Below are positions 27,013-36,354 of a DNA stretch of 40,412 bases, piece after piece. Each line of letters opens with the position of its first letter. The first letter of the stretch is position 1. The stretch is from the NCBI RefSeq assembly GCF_000332035.1, contig NZ_ALVY01000196.1, positions 1 through 40,412 of the forward strand, given 5' to 3'. The translations under genes were made by a program, and so were the position numbers. The notes under the pieces are model-generated. The model was not told where the DNA came from, made no database searches, and saw only the letters and a program-made list of their open reading frames with translations. This stretch comes from Gloeocapsa sp. PCC 73106. Its GTDB lineage: Bacteria > Cyanobacteriota > Cyanobacteriia > Cyanobacteriales > Gloeocapsaceae.

Positions 27013-27432
27013 ATGGAGCAACAAGCTAGTAAAATTATCAAAGTGTTAAAGTCTTCCAAATTGCGGGTTACACCCCAGCGATTCGCTGTCTACGCTAATT
27101 TGTTGGGACGCACAGACCATCCCACAGCGGAGCAAATTCTTCAAGATCTCAACCAACATAGTCCGATTTCTTCCCAAGCCACGGTTTATAGTTGTCTACA
27201 GGCATTACAAGAGGTAGGATTAGTAAGACAGGTGTTATTAGAGGAGGGAATTTGTCGTTACGATGCCAATGTTCAGCCTCATCACCATTTTCGCTGTCAA
27301 ACTTGTGGAGCGATCGAAGATCTTGCTTGGGACATTTTACAAAGTCCTAATTTAGAAAAACTACGTCCAGGAACGCGTCCCCAAGGATATGAATTGACGG
27401 TTTACGGTATCTGCGCTGAATGTGCGCACTAG
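27013..27432 (+). CDS. perR: PerR-type peroxide-sensing Fur-family regulator
   Basis: A 139-residue Fur-superfamily repressor. HTH region ISSQATVYSCLQALQEVGLV. Structural zinc pairs C95/C98 and C134/C137. The regulatory-metal residues H36, D84, H90, H92 and D103 fall where B. subtilis PerR has H37, D85, H91, H93 and D104, supporting PerR rather than Fur. Peroxide oxidises the metal-site histidines and releases the operator. The adjacent peroxiredoxin gene is the likely main target, with autoregulation possible. Confidence 0.87.
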   Translation: MEQQASKIIKVLKSSKLRVTPQRFAVYANLLGRTDHPTAEQILQDLNQHSPISSQATVYSCLQALQEVGLVRQVLLEEGICRYDANVQPHHHFRCQTCGAIEDLAWDILQSPNLEKLRPGTRPQGYELTVYGICAECAH

Positions 27433-27439
27433 TAAAACA

Positions 27440-28312
27440 ATGCGCTATCAAATCGAACATACAACTACTTATAATTACAATCAACCGGTACTGCTCAAAC
27501 CTCATGTAGTGCGTTTACAGCCTCGGTCCGATGCTTGGCAAAAACTTGGTAATTTTAAGATAGAAGTGGATCCTCAACCAGAAGGAATCTCTCATTTCAC
27601 AGATTTAGATGGTAATTACTTAATTAAACTTTGGTTTACCAAAAGCACGGAAAACTTGGTGATTCATCTGGAATCGGAGGTAGAAACTAAGAAATCTAAT
27701 CCTTTTGACTATCTATCTGATGCTTGGGCTTTGCAGCTACCTCTGGATTATCCCACTTCTCTCAAAAATCAAATAGCCCCTTACCTACATTTTTATCAGG
27801 GGGTTACCGACCCAGTAGCTTTGAAACTAGCCCAGGAAATCCTCCAAGAGGTCGATGGAAGAGTTTCTGACTTTCTCTCTAAGCTTAATCAGCTTATTTA
27901 TCAACATTCTCGCTACATTCATAGAGAAAGGGGAGAACCCCAACCACCGGGAATTACCTGGAGTAAGCAACAGGGTTCCTGTCGCGATTTGAGTGTTTTA
28001 TTCATGGAAGTTTGCCGTAGTGTGGGGTTAGGAGCTCGTTTTGTCAGTGGTTATCAGGAGGGAGATATCCAACAAGATAGTAGAGATTTACACGCTTGGA
28101 CGGAGGTATATGTTCCTGGTGGGGGTTGGCGAGGTTATGATCCTACTCACGGTTTATTAGTAAGCGATCGCCATATCGCCTTAGCTGCTAGTAGTATTCC
28201 TAGTTATGCTGCTCCTGTTGATGGTAGTTTTAGCCCAGTAGAGCCTTTTTGGCTCACCCAACTGACACCTCAATCTCAATTAGATGCTCAAATTAAGTTG
28301 ACTCATTTTTAA
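27440..28312 (+). CDS. Transglutaminase-like (cysteine protease fold) protein
   Basis: A 290-residue protein with the bacterial transglutaminase N-terminal beta domain (MRYQIEHTTTYNYNQPV) and the papain-like catalytic core. The triad is C181 in GSCRDLS, H218 in DLHAWTEVYV and D234 in YDPTHG. Such bacterial proteins are probably proteases or amidases rather than cross-linkers. The start ATG 27440 is preferred to GTG 27422, which lies within perR. Perhaps co-transcribed with perR, which stops 7 nt earlier. Confidence 0.87.
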   Translation: MRYQIEHTTTYNYNQPVLLKPHVVRLQPRSDAWQKLGNFKIEVDPQPEGISHFTDLDGNYLIKLWFTKSTENLVIHLESEVETKKSNPFDYLSDAWALQLPLDYPTSLKNQIAPYLHFYQGVTDPVALKLAQEILQEVDGRVSDFLSKLNQLIYQHSRYIHRERGEPQPPGITWSKQQGSCRDLSVLFMEVCRSVGLGARFVSGYQEGDIQQDSRDLHAWTEVYVPGGGWRGYDPTHGLLVSDRHIALAASSIPSYAAPVDGSFSPVEPFWLTQLTPQSQLDAQIKLTHF

Positions 28313-28385
28313 ACTGTTGAAATTCGTACTTCTAGTTAGTCTGAAAACTAGGTTAAGATTGTTAAAACTGGATTAATATCATTAA

Positions 28386-28802
28386 ATGTGTGAAACAAAT
28401 TTTTTGTTCGAGTTTTCTCGCCATTATTGCTTAACCATTTGTGCTGTAATGGTTCCCGCAAATCTAGTATTGACGGGGCGGACAATCTTTTTAGCATTAA
28501 CGAGGGCATCTCAGAGCAAGTTAACTCAAACCGCCTGGATAGGTGTGGGTTTAGTCTCAATTCTACTCCTACACGTCTTTAGCTGGTTTGCGATTGGAGT
28601 GGTAATGACTCCGAGCTACGTTTTAATCGCTTTAGCTAGTTTGTGTTTGACTATCAATTTGTTGGCGCTTTTTCCAACCATTACTCTTACCTTGCCTTTA
28701 CTTTTCGAAACTGATAGGATTGGTCCTTGGCGCCCCAAACTTGATTATTTTGAGCATCAAAACCCCTATCCCAAGTCTCCATCCCCTGAGAGTGAAGTAT
28801 AA
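28386..28802 (+). CDS. Small multi-pass membrane protein, unknown
   Basis: A 138-residue protein with about three hydrophobic segments (roughly 15-38, 48-74, 76-100) followed by a soluble tail. I cannot assign a family, but the pattern SRHYCLTICAVMVPANLVLT seems conserved in cyanobacteria as far as I recall. Its last 116 nt overlap the end of the cpcT-like gene on the other strand, so the tail residues (after LLFET) are encoded antisense to that protein's conserved C terminus. This tail may be an accident of a lost stop. Confidence 0.6.
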   Translation: MCETNFLFEFSRHYCLTICAVMVPANLVLTGRTIFLALTRASQSKLTQTAWIGVGLVSILLLHVFSWFAIGVVMTPSYVLIALASLCLTINLLALFPTITLTLPLLFETDRIGPWRPKLDYFEHQNPYPKSPSPESEV

Positions 28803-29331
28803 TTGTGTTAGTTATTTTCACAGCCCCTCTGACGTTAGCAGGACAACCCTCAGGGGGTGTTTTTCCCAGGTAAATGGTAGCCAAAGGGCGAAGAAAAACA
28901 CTACAAACAGATTCGCCTAAATCATCAGTTGTGATTACTCTTTCAGTTTCGTGAAGACTACAAAATCCGCTCCAGCTATCGGGTTGGTTAGGACGGTAAG
29001 ATTTTGATTCTATGATTTCTTTATCTTCAGAAGCAGTGATTTCCAGAAAACGTTGGCGATAGGGTTTTAGTAATTCGTTATTTAGAGCTTGTTCTTGGTA
29101 TAGTAGGACAGACCCTCTGACCGAAGGCTCCAGTTGAACGATACAAGTTGTCATGCGTACCTGTACAGGTTCAGATTCAGGATTAGGTTGAGTAGTAGCG
29201 TCCATAGTCCCTACTAAATAGTTTACCACGGTATCACGGTGTGCTTGTAAGGGAACTGCAAAGAGAGAAATAGGAGAAAAAACAGCTAAAAAGGTAAAAA
29301 TGAAGATATGTAAAGTATTTTTCATACTCAT
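28687..29331 (-). CDS. CpcT/CpeT-like protein with predicted signal peptide
   Basis: A 214-residue protein of the CpcT/CpeT fold; the best-known members attach phycocyanobilin to phycocyanin beta Cys-153/155. Seen are PVQVRMTTC, LYQEQALNNELLKPYRQRFLEI, SKSYRP, GFCSLHE and the terminal RGFDAQNNQVWGAKDQSYQF. Unlike the cytosolic lyases, it begins with a secretory-type leader, MKNTLHIFIFTFLAVFSPIS and on through PLQA. Four cysteines in the body could form disulfides. The function is therefore uncertain and may not be bilin attachment. Confidence 0.75.
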   Translation of the reverse strand: MSMKNTLHIFIFTFLAVFSPISLFAVPLQAHRDTVVNYLVGTMDATTQPNPESEPVQVRMTTCIVQLEPSVRGSVLLYQEQALNNELLKPYRQRFLEITASEDKEIIESKSYRPNQPDSWSGFCSLHETERVITTDDLGESVCSVFLRPLATIYLGKTPPEGCPANVRGAVKITNTIILHSQGMETWDRGFDAQNNQVWGAKDQSYQFRKVKAR

Positions 29332-29474
29332 CCCAGAAAAGAGAGAATAGTCTTTATTTTAGGAGTTAAAGCAGATAGTCGCCCCAAAAATTGCTGAGGT
29401 AATTGAGCGAGGAATATGCCAAAATAAAGTAATAGATACTTATATATAGTTATTTAAAGAGAAAGTATTAACTT

Positions 29475-30107
29475 GTGATGAGTTATTCCGTAAATATAAC
29501 CCCCGATGCGAGTGCGCCGAGACCTTCTACTAGTGAAATTTTTGATTTATTACCCAGTGTCTCCGATACAGTTCCTCATGTTTCTACAGCAGCTCATCAA
29601 AAAATCGATCTAATGCTTTTAGCTTTAGAAGCCTTAACCGTGGGTGGAACAGATAAAATTCTGGCTCGTGTTCAGCAGTTGGGTTTAGATAAAATCATTA
29701 AAAACCGTATGTTTTTGTGGCGTTTACGTTGTACTAACCCTTTGCGCCGTTCCTATCAACGCAATCGTCTGACGATGGAAGAAGCTAAGGCTTTGGTAAT
29801 TATTATCCACGAACTAGCTAAATCATTGGAAGTGAAAATTCGTCAGCATCTGATCGACGCTCAAATGATGAAAGACAAAGACTTACCGGTAGACAATCAC
29901 TTCCAATTGTCAGGGTATCTGGAAAAGTTTAGAAAAAATTTTGCTTACCGTATGAATCCACGTCGAGTAAAAGTGATGAACTATTTAAATGAGGAGGACG
30001 ACTTAAACGAATTAGCCTTAAGTTTACTAGCTCAGTTGCTGTTGTGTAGCGGTACTAGAGGCAGACAAAGATTTTGGGTGAGTCTATTTGATGGAGAAGT
30101 AAAGTAG
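29475..30107 (+). CDS. DUF3038 family protein
   Basis: A 210-residue cyanobacterial protein. An N-terminal disordered stretch (about 40 residues) precedes a helical core with LMLLALEALTVGG, FLWRLRCTNPLRR and RRVKVMNYL. No catalytic motif is recognised. A GTG at 29475 and an ATG at 29478 are both possible starts. The next gene begins directly after the stop, without spacing. DUF3038 and DUF4335 genes are commonly neighbours in cyanobacteria. Confidence 0.85.
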   Translation: MMSYSVNITPDASAPRPSTSEIFDLLPSVSDTVPHVSTAAHQKIDLMLLALEALTVGGTDKILARVQQLGLDKIIKNRMFLWRLRCTNPLRRSYQRNRLTMEEAKALVIIIHELAKSLEVKIRQHLIDAQMMKDKDLPVDNHFQLSGYLEKFRKNFAYRMNPRRVKVMNYLNEEDDLNELALSLLAQLLLCSGTRGRQRFWVSLFDGEVK

Positions 30108-30737
30108 ATGAATATTCGTCGCCAATATCAGTCATCCAATTGTACCTTAGTTTTGGAAGGGTTAAGCAACGATGCCAATGATTTCAACCATTTAGCGATT
30201 TTACTAAGCGCCGAATGTCATTTGATTGGTTCTCGTCAAACCTTAAGCGGTGGGAGAATATTTTTAGAAAATTTAGCCAGAGTCGTCAATGCTTACACCC
30301 AAGACTTACTAAGTGGTTTACCCCATCCTCAACCCAACAATTTAGAATCGGACATTATTCATATTCAACCCTATGGTAATTTTCACCGACTCACTTGGCA
30401 AAAAAACCAGGAATCGGGTCCCGAAGTAACGCAAGTAGATCTAACTACAGTGCAGCTATTTGACTTAGTCGAGACGATCGACCAGTTATTAGCAGATGAA
30501 TACACTCTACCAGATCTTACTTTGCCGATCGAGCCTTTATCGCGACGTCATAAACAAGATAATGAGGCGTTGCTAGAGAGATCTTTACCTGCGATTGTGG
30601 GTATAGGGACTTTAGCTTTAACAGCGATCGCGGCTTTTTTCCTCGAACCTCCTGTAGTGCGCGAACCTCGACCTCAACCTCTGGATAATTCTACCGAAAC
30701 TATCCCCACCCCCGAAACCGCACCTCAACCGAGATGA
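30108..30737 (+). CDS. DUF4335 family membrane-anchored protein
   Basis: A 209-residue protein with a cytosolic N-terminal domain (about 150 residues, VLEGLSND, LAILLSAECHLIGS, LARVVNAYTQDLL). One hydrophobic segment follows near 160-178 (LPAIVGIGTLALTAIAAFFL), then a proline-rich C-terminal tail. Function unknown. It directly follows the DUF3038 gene and overlaps the NADAR gene by 4 nt (ATGA), so the three should be translated together. Confidence 0.85.
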   Translation: MNIRRQYQSSNCTLVLEGLSNDANDFNHLAILLSAECHLIGSRQTLSGGRIFLENLARVVNAYTQDLLSGLPHPQPNNLESDIIHIQPYGNFHRLTWQKNQESGPEVTQVDLTTVQLFDLVETIDQLLADEYTLPDLTLPIEPLSRRHKQDNEALLERSLPAIVGIGTLALTAIAAFFLEPPVVREPRPQPLDNSTETIPTPETAPQPR

Positions 30738-31204
30738 CTATTTACTTCTATATCGCTCAGGAAAATCCTTACGGTTGTTTTTCCAATTTTGCTTACTATG
30801 GTTTTGAGTTAGATGGAAAATGGTGGTCTACGAGTGAACATTACTATCAAACTCAAAAATTTATTACCACTGAACCAGATTGGGCGTTACGTATTAGTCG
30901 GGCGAAGACACCCACCGAAGCGGCAAAAATGGGGCGCGATCGCTCTCATCTGTTACGTTCTGACTGGGAAGAAGTTAAAGACGCCATTATGACCAAAGCG
31001 GTGTTGAAGAAATTTCAAACCCACAAACAGCTCAGTGACATTTTGCTAGCTACTGGAGATGAATTAATCGTAGAAAACTCTCCAGTGGATTACTATTGGG
31101 GTTGCGGTAGGGATGGGACGGGTAAAAACCGACTGGGAGAAATCCTGATGAATGTGCGCGCAATCTTGCTTAAGGATGAAAGTAAAAAGCAAGAGCTAAA
31201 ATAG
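30734..31204 (+). CDS. NADAR-family protein (YbiA-like)
   Basis: A 156-residue protein of the NADAR (DUF1768) family, characterised members of which are N-glycosidases acting on riboflavin-type intermediates or ADP-ribose modifications. Seen are the N-terminal YGCFSNFA, WWSTSEHYYQTQKF (Trp/Glu in the pocket), and the C-terminal DYYWGCGRDGTGKNRLGEILM. It overlaps the DUF4335 gene by 4 nt. Its 3' end overlaps the exchanger on the other strand by 35 nt. Confidence 0.88.
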   Translation: MTIYFYIAQENPYGCFSNFAYYGFELDGKWWSTSEHYYQTQKFITTEPDWALRISRAKTPTEAAKMGRDRSHLLRSDWEEVKDAIMTKAVLKKFQTHKQLSDILLATGDELIVENSPVDYYWGCGRDGTGKNRLGEILMNVRAILLKDESKKQELK

Positions 31205-32258
31205 CATAAGTCGCCAAAAGTAAAACCCCCTCTAACCAGTTGGAACGACCGTCAGAACTAATCGAGTTAGCCAGTAAGACTGAAACCACCACAGCGACCA
31301 ATTCAAAGGGATTAAAATCCAAGTCCATGGGTTGACCGATAAAGCGTCCGACAATTACCAATACTGGAGCGACAAATAGAGCGATTTGTAAGCTAGATCC
31401 CAAAGCTATAGACATGGCTAGATCCATTTTGTTTTTCATCGCCACAATCACCGCAGTGGTGTGTTCGGCCGCATTACCGATGATTGGCAGTAAAATAACC
31501 CCAGTAAAGAGAGTATTGAGTCCTAATTGACTCGTGGCTTCTTCTAGAGAATCTACTAAAAATTCTGACTCTAAAGCTACACCCAGAGTTACAATCACTA
31601 ATACACCAACCCAGAACCAAAGATTAACTTTTTCTCCTATGTCTCCTTCTAGTTCCTGTTCTGGATCTGATCCTGCTACTACTCCTACCTCATAGAGATA
31701 AGAATGGGTTTTCATGGAAAATAGTAAGGTTAATGCGTAGACGACAATCAAGACTATAGCGACCGCGAAGGAGAGATTTTGCATATTCAGTGGCATAATG
31801 CCATTAGAAGTATAGTCTACAGAAGTCGGTATGAGGATAGCCACTACCGCGAGATTCATAGCAGAAGCGTTCAAACGAGCTGCAATCGGTTGAAATTCCT
31901 GTTCTTTGTAGCGTAAACCTCCCAAAAATACCGAAAATCCCAACACTAGCAACATATTGCTGATAATCGAACCCGTCAGGGTAGCTTTGACCACCCCAAT
32001 TAACCCAGCTTTGAGAGCAAAAAAAGCAATAATCAGTTCAGTCGCGTTACCAAAGGTCGCGTTTAACAATCCTCCCACATTGGGACCTACTACTATAGCA
32101 ATTTCCTCGGTAGCGGTTCCCATAAACGCCGCCAAAGGAACGATCGCCAAACCTGCAGTAACAAATACAACTACTGGACTCCATTCCAAAAAGTGAGCGG
32201 CTACCGAAACAGGTATCAATAGTAGCATCACCGCAAAAATCGTGTTTTTAGTCAGCAT
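31170..32258 (-). CDS. Ca2+/H+ antiporter (CAX family)
   Basis: A 362-residue membrane exchanger with about 10-11 hydrophobic helices. The two alpha-repeat motifs that line the ion site are present, GNATE (G70-E74) and GNAAEH (G261-H266), each followed by a helix. An acidic, hydrophilic loop lies around 198-210 (DPEQELEGDIGE). It should move Ca2+ out of the cytoplasm using the proton gradient. Confidence 0.93.
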   Translation of the reverse strand: MLTKNTIFAVMLLLIPVSVAAHFLEWSPVVVFVTAGLAIVPLAAFMGTATEEIAIVVGPNVGGLLNATFGNATELIIAFFALKAGLIGVVKATLTGSIISNMLLVLGFSVFLGGLRYKEQEFQPIAARLNASAMNLAVVAILIPTSVDYTSNGIMPLNMQNLSFAVAIVLIVVYALTLLFSMKTHSYLYEVGVVAGSDPEQELEGDIGEKVNLWFWVGVLVIVTLGVALESEFLVDSLEEATSQLGLNTLFTGVILLPIIGNAAEHTTAVIVAMKNKMDLAMSIALGSSLQIALFVAPVLVIVGRFIGQPMDLDFNPFELVAVVVSVLLANSISSDGRSNWLEGVLLLATYAILALAFYFHP

Positions 32259-32312
32259 CAGGACCTGATTAACTTACGTCACCAATTATTTTAGCCAAAA
32301 AACATCTGAAAT

Positions 32313-34733
32313 CTATTGATAATATATATTAAGTATTTTTTGCTGCTGTTTTAATTTAACTAGTTGTATTCCCGGGTTATCTTTAGGTGAAACAGGTATA
32401 TCTCCTACGGCAATTTGTTTCTTGTCTCTACCCAGACTCAAAGAAACTGTACTATTTCGTTTTTCAGGGAGAATACCCGCCAAGTTATCCAAAGGATTGA
32501 TAAATTTAAAAGCTTGAGTCCCCATATCTCCAGGAGCGCAAATTCTCAGAGCAGATATAGGTAGACGTTTACCGTAGCCTAATTCTGAAACTAATATTAA
32601 ATGTTTTTCCTGTTTAATGGTGGCGCAACCCACTAGTTGTTCTCCTGGACGTAGAATTAGACCGGTTATCCCTTGAGCGCTACGACCCAACAGAGGTATC
32701 TTCTCGTCGCGGCAATGGTAGCGCACTATCCTTCCTTTTTTGGTAGCGATGACCACTTCTGTATCGGTGTCGGTTAAACAAAGATAGGCTAAGCGATCGC
32801 CCGTTTTCAGTTTAAGCAGCATCAAACCTCGATTAGTTAACCCATCTAATTCTGACATTAACAAGCGTTTGAGACGACCCTGTTGCGTCACTAGTAGTAA
32901 ATCTGAACCAGATTCATCAGCAGGAGGCGGAAAAAACTGAGTTACGATACTTTGACTATCTCTTTGAGCACTTTTCGGGAGTAAACGTAACAGTAACTGG
33001 GAGGGGTTTTCTCGAAAGTGGGGTATAGATTCTAAAGCTACGGGGTAAGCCTTACCTTGGTCAGTAATCACTACCAGTGGCTGATCGTCTATTTTTTGGC
33101 TAAAAATCACACCTTGGTTGGTAGATTGTTCCGATTCTTGCCAGTAAACACAACCGGTGTCCGTAACTGCTACTATCCCTTTTACTTCAGGTACACTAGG
33201 AGTAGTCAGAGTGGGTTCAGCTTCGTTGTCGAGGACGACTAGACGCGTACGTCGCCCATCACCAAATTGACGTTTCAGAGCGCGTAATTCTTTTTTAAGA
33301 GATTTTAGTAACTCATGGCGATCGCCCAACAACTTTTCTAACTCTTGACTCGTTTTGTGTAGTTCTATATGTTCTTCCTGAATCTTTTGATGTTCTAAAG
33401 TCGTCAAACGACGTAAAGGCATAGCGAGTATGGAATCAGCTTGAGTTTCACTGATATTTAATTCTGCTTGTAGAGTGATTTTAGCGCTCGAACCATCAGC
33501 TGCTGTGCGTAGGATCTCGATCACCCGATCTAATTCCTTAATCGCTACCAATAAACCCTCTACCAAATGTAGCCGTTTTTGCGTTGCTTCTAACTCTTGA
33601 CGGTATTTTCTAACTAGAGTGTATTCACGAAACTTTAAAAACTCATCTAGTAACTCACGTAGAGATAGTTGACGCGGCTGGTTATCCACTAAAGCGAGCA
33701 TGATCACCCCAAAGTTTGTCTGTAGAGGCGTTTGTTGATAGAGTTGTTGAAGTACTTGAGGGTGTGAGGCGTCTCTTTTTAGCTCAATTACCACTCTGAT
33801 ACCGTCGCGATCGCTCTCATCTCGCAGATCGGCGATTCCTTCTAGTCGTCCCTGATTAACTAAATCGGCTACTTTTTCAATCCAAGCGGCTTTATTAACC
33901 TGATAGGGTAACTCCGTGACGATAATTGCTGTTTTTTCTCGATTTTTTCCCTTATTAAGGTAAATTTTTTCAATTTTAGTCACTCCTCGGACCGCGATTA
34001 AGCCTCGTCCGGTTTTATAAGCCTCGTGTACCCCACTAAGTTCGATAATTTCGCCTCCGGTAGGAAAATCTGGTCCTTGAATAATCTCCCAGAGTTTTTC
34101 GTCTGGAAGTTGGGGTTGATCAATCAGGGTAATCAAACCATCTACCACTTCGTTCAAATTATGGGGAGGAATATTAGTCGCCATACCTACCGCAATACCA
34201 GAACAACCATTGAGTAGTAAGATAGGCAACTGGGCGGGCAAAACTACTGGTTCTTGCTGAGAATTGTCGAAGTTATCGGTAAAATCTACGATAGTGTCGC
34301 TAATATCACCGAGTAAACTCTGATTACCAATAGCTGCCAGACGAGTTTCTGTATAACGCATCGCCGCGGGAGGATCGTTGTCGATAGAGCCAAAATTCCC
34401 ATGTCCCGCCAGAAGAGGGTAACGACTGCTAAAATCCTGTACCATGCGCACCAAAGCGTCGTACACCGATTGATCGCCATGGGGATGATATTTTCCTAGC
34501 ACATCTCCCACCACCCGCGCGCATTTACGATAAGGGCGATCAGGTGTTAATCCCAATTCATGCATCGCGTAGAGGATACGGCGGTGCACCGGTTTTAAGC
34601 CATCCCTGACGTCGGGTAAAGCTCGCCCCACAATCACACTCATGGCGTATTCTAAATAAGACTGCTCCATTTCTACGTGGAGAGCGGTGGGAATGATTTG
34701 TGCAGTTTTTAATAGATTCAGTTGTTTGACCAT
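32313..34733 (-). CDS. gyrA: Type IIA topoisomerase subunit A (GyrA/ParC-like)
   Basis: An 806-residue subunit that cleaves and rejoins DNA. The active-site tyrosine is Y127 in AMRYTE, and the quinolone-region motif reads [16 protein letters not shown]. The C-terminal beta-propeller has several blade repeats, but the GyrA box (QRRGGKG) is only a degenerate LGRSAQG, so the protein could be a ParC-like paralogue as well as GyrA. At the position of E. coli S83 the residue is Gln. It starts at ATG 34733, divergent from a receiver gene at 34804. Confidence 0.9.
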   Translation of the reverse strand: MVKQLNLLKTAQIIPTALHVEMEQSYLEYAMSVIVGRALPDVRDGLKPVHRRILYAMHELGLTPDRPYRKCARVVGDVLGKYHPHGDQSVYDALVRMVQDFSSRYPLLAGHGNFGSIDNDPPAAMRYTETRLAAIGNQSLLGDISDTIVDFTDNFDNSQQEPVVLPAQLPILLLNGCSGIAVGMATNIPPHNLNEVVDGLITLIDQPQLPDEKLWEIIQGPDFPTGGEIIELSGVHEAYKTGRGLIAVRGVTKIEKIYLNKGKNREKTAIIVTELPYQVNKAAWIEKVADLVNQGRLEGIADLRDESDRDGIRVVIELKRDASHPQVLQQLYQQTPLQTNFGVIMLALVDNQPRQLSLRELLDEFLKFREYTLVRKYRQELEATQKRLHLVEGLLVAIKELDRVIEILRTAADGSSAKITLQAELNISETQADSILAMPLRRLTTLEHQKIQEEHIELHKTSQELEKLLGDRHELLKSLKKELRALKRQFGDGRRTRLVVLDNEAEPTLTTPSVPEVKGIVAVTDTGCVYWQESEQSTNQGVIFSQKIDDQPLVVITDQGKAYPVALESIPHFRENPSQLLLRLLPKSAQRDSQSIVTQFFPPPADESGSDLLLVTQQGRLKRLLMSELDGLTNRGLMLLKLKTGDRLAYLCLTDTDTEVVIATKKGRIVRYHCRDEKIPLLGRSAQGITGLILRPGEQLVGCATIKQEKHLILVSELGYGKRLPISALRICAPGDMGTQAFKFINPLDNLAGILPEKRNSTVSLSLGRDKKQIAVGDIPVSPKDNPGIQLVKLKQQQKILNIYYQ

Positions 34734-34803
34734 GAGTGTTTACTTAAAATCAAATACAATAAGTTTAGTCCCTTTAGCTCGAGAGCGTGCTATTTATACA
34801 GCC

Positions 34804-35205
34804 ATGACAAGTGTCTTAATTGTAGAAGACGATGATACTAATCTCCTGGTCTTTTCACTAATTCTCACCAAAAGAGGTGGTTTAAAAGTCAAAAGTACAG
34901 AAGATGTAGAAGAAGTCTTAAAAATTGCTAGCTCAGGTGAAGTTGACATTATTTTAATGGATGTTTCTTTATCTCAGAGTATCTACCAGGGTGAACCGGT
35001 GGATGGAATTAGAATTACGCAGATCTTGAAAGCTAATGCTACGACAGCTAGTTTACCAGTAGTTTTAGTTACCGCCCACGCCATGGACGGTTATCGCCAA
35101 AAATTTCTCGCTGAAAGCGGCGCCGACGATTACATTACTAAGCCTATCTTAGATCAACAGGAGTTTGTAGATCGAATCAAACGATTAGCAGAGAAAAAAA
35201 GATGA
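34804..35205 (+). CDS. Single-domain response regulator receiver
   Basis: A 133-residue CheY-like protein with the acidic cluster D9-D11, phospho-acceptor D53 (ILMDVS), T90 (VLVTAH) and K113 (YITKP). It has no output domain, so it presumably acts by protein contact. No kinase gene is close. The start is ATG 34804; the frame is open upstream into the gyrA region, but this ATG gives the expected N terminus. Confidence 0.9.
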   Translation: MTSVLIVEDDDTNLLVFSLILTKRGGLKVKSTEDVEEVLKIASSGEVDIILMDVSLSQSIYQGEPVDGIRITQILKANATTASLPVVLVTAHAMDGYRQKFLAESGADDYITKPILDQQEFVDRIKRLAEKKR

Positions 35206-35211
35206 CCCAGA

Positions 35212-36270
35212 TCAACTCGTCAAAGCCTCTGAAAGATAGGCGGCTGCTGACTCTACTAAAGGAATCGCATTTTCATAAAGCATTCGAGTAGGTCCAATAA
35301 TAGCCACGCTACCTACCGGAAGATTTCCCTGACAATAGAGGGAAGACACCACGCTACAGTTACGCATCGATTCTAGATCGTTTTCCGCACCAATTCTAAT
35401 AGTAGCCTTACTAGTCGGACGGGAAACAGTAGAAAGTTCGAAGATCAAAGGCCAAATTTTTTCTTGTTGCTCTTCGAGTAAGTGTAGCAAGATCTGAGTT
35501 GCTTCTGGTTGAGCAAATTCAGGCTGGCGAAGCAATTCGGCGATTCCATGGACGAGCATGGGATAAAATCGAGGTAGTTGAGATTGACGGCGCAGATTAG
35601 CAAATAACTTAGTGAGAAAATCTGTGTAGCGTTGAAATTCTTGATCTAAATCACTCCAGTCCAAACTCGTCAACTCAGAGATATATTTTCCTTTGAGTTT
35701 ATGATTTAAAAAGTTAGATAAGATTTGTAACTCGTTGTCGCTAAAGCTTTCTGACCCCGAATCAATTAAAAAAGACTGGGTTTGGTAAGCGTCGGTGACG
35801 ATAATTAGAATTATTTGTTGAGATTCCGTCAGGAGTAACTGTACATGACGCAGTTGATTAGTGCTGGTTTGAGGAATGGTAACCAGAGCAATATACCCAC
35901 TTACTGAAGCTAGAAACTTGGCAGCTTTTTGGATCAAAGACTCAAAACTCCAAGTATCGTGGTGCAGTTCCTGTTTTAATGACTGTTCGATTTTTTTGCC
36001 TAAGTGTTGATCTCGTGTAATCAACTGATCTACATAGATCCGATAGCCCTCATCCGAAGGAATGCGACCCGCAGAAGTATGGGGTTGGTAGAGTAATCCT
36101 GCTTTTTCCAGTCGCCCCATAATGTTGCGAATAGTAGCTGAACTGACGCTAAAATCGTACTCTTCAATCAGAGTTTTAGAGCCCACAGGTTCGGCCGTGG
36201 CAATATAGTGTTTAATAGTTGCCCTGAGGATATTTTGATGGCGCTCGGTGAGATTGTGTTGAACAGACAT
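35212..36270 (-). CDS. hrcA: Heat-inducible transcription repressor HrcA
   Basis: A 352-residue repressor that binds CIRCE elements (TTAGCACTC-N9-GAGTGCTAA) upstream of groESL. N-terminal winged helix with RHQNILRATIKHYIATAEPVGSKTL and VSSATIRNIMGRLEKAGLL. The central IDD and GAF-like regions follow. The C-terminal YENAIPLVESAAAYLSEAL is typical. No CIRCE appears in the window, so its targets are outside. A rhodanese gene lies 84 nt upstream on the same strand. Confidence 0.95.
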   Translation of the reverse strand: MSVQHNLTERHQNILRATIKHYIATAEPVGSKTLIEEYDFSVSSATIRNIMGRLEKAGLLYQPHTSAGRIPSDEGYRIYVDQLITRDQHLGKKIEQSLKQELHHDTWSFESLIQKAAKFLASVSGYIALVTIPQTSTNQLRHVQLLLTESQQIILIIVTDAYQTQSFLIDSGSESFSDNELQILSNFLNHKLKGKYISELTSLDWSDLDQEFQRYTDFLTKLFANLRRQSQLPRFYPMLVHGIAELLRQPEFAQPEATQILLHLLEEQQEKIWPLIFELSTVSRPTSKATIRIGAENDLESMRNCSVVSSLYCQGNLPVGSVAIIGPTRMLYENAIPLVESAAAYLSEALTS

Positions 36271-36354
36271 TAGCGCAAAATTAACTCTTTAATTAAAAAA
36301 ATGTTAGGGGGGTTTTTGCTGTTAGTATAACGTTTTTTCCAGTAAAAAAATGTA

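Noticed and set aside
34687-35205. Longer receiver protein
   Set aside because: The extra 39 residues run into the gyrA start and have no receiver homology; ATG 34804 gives the correct start.
36271-36354. CIRCE element upstream of hrcA
   Set aside because: No TTAGCACTC-N9-GAGTGCTAA or near match was found in the gap.
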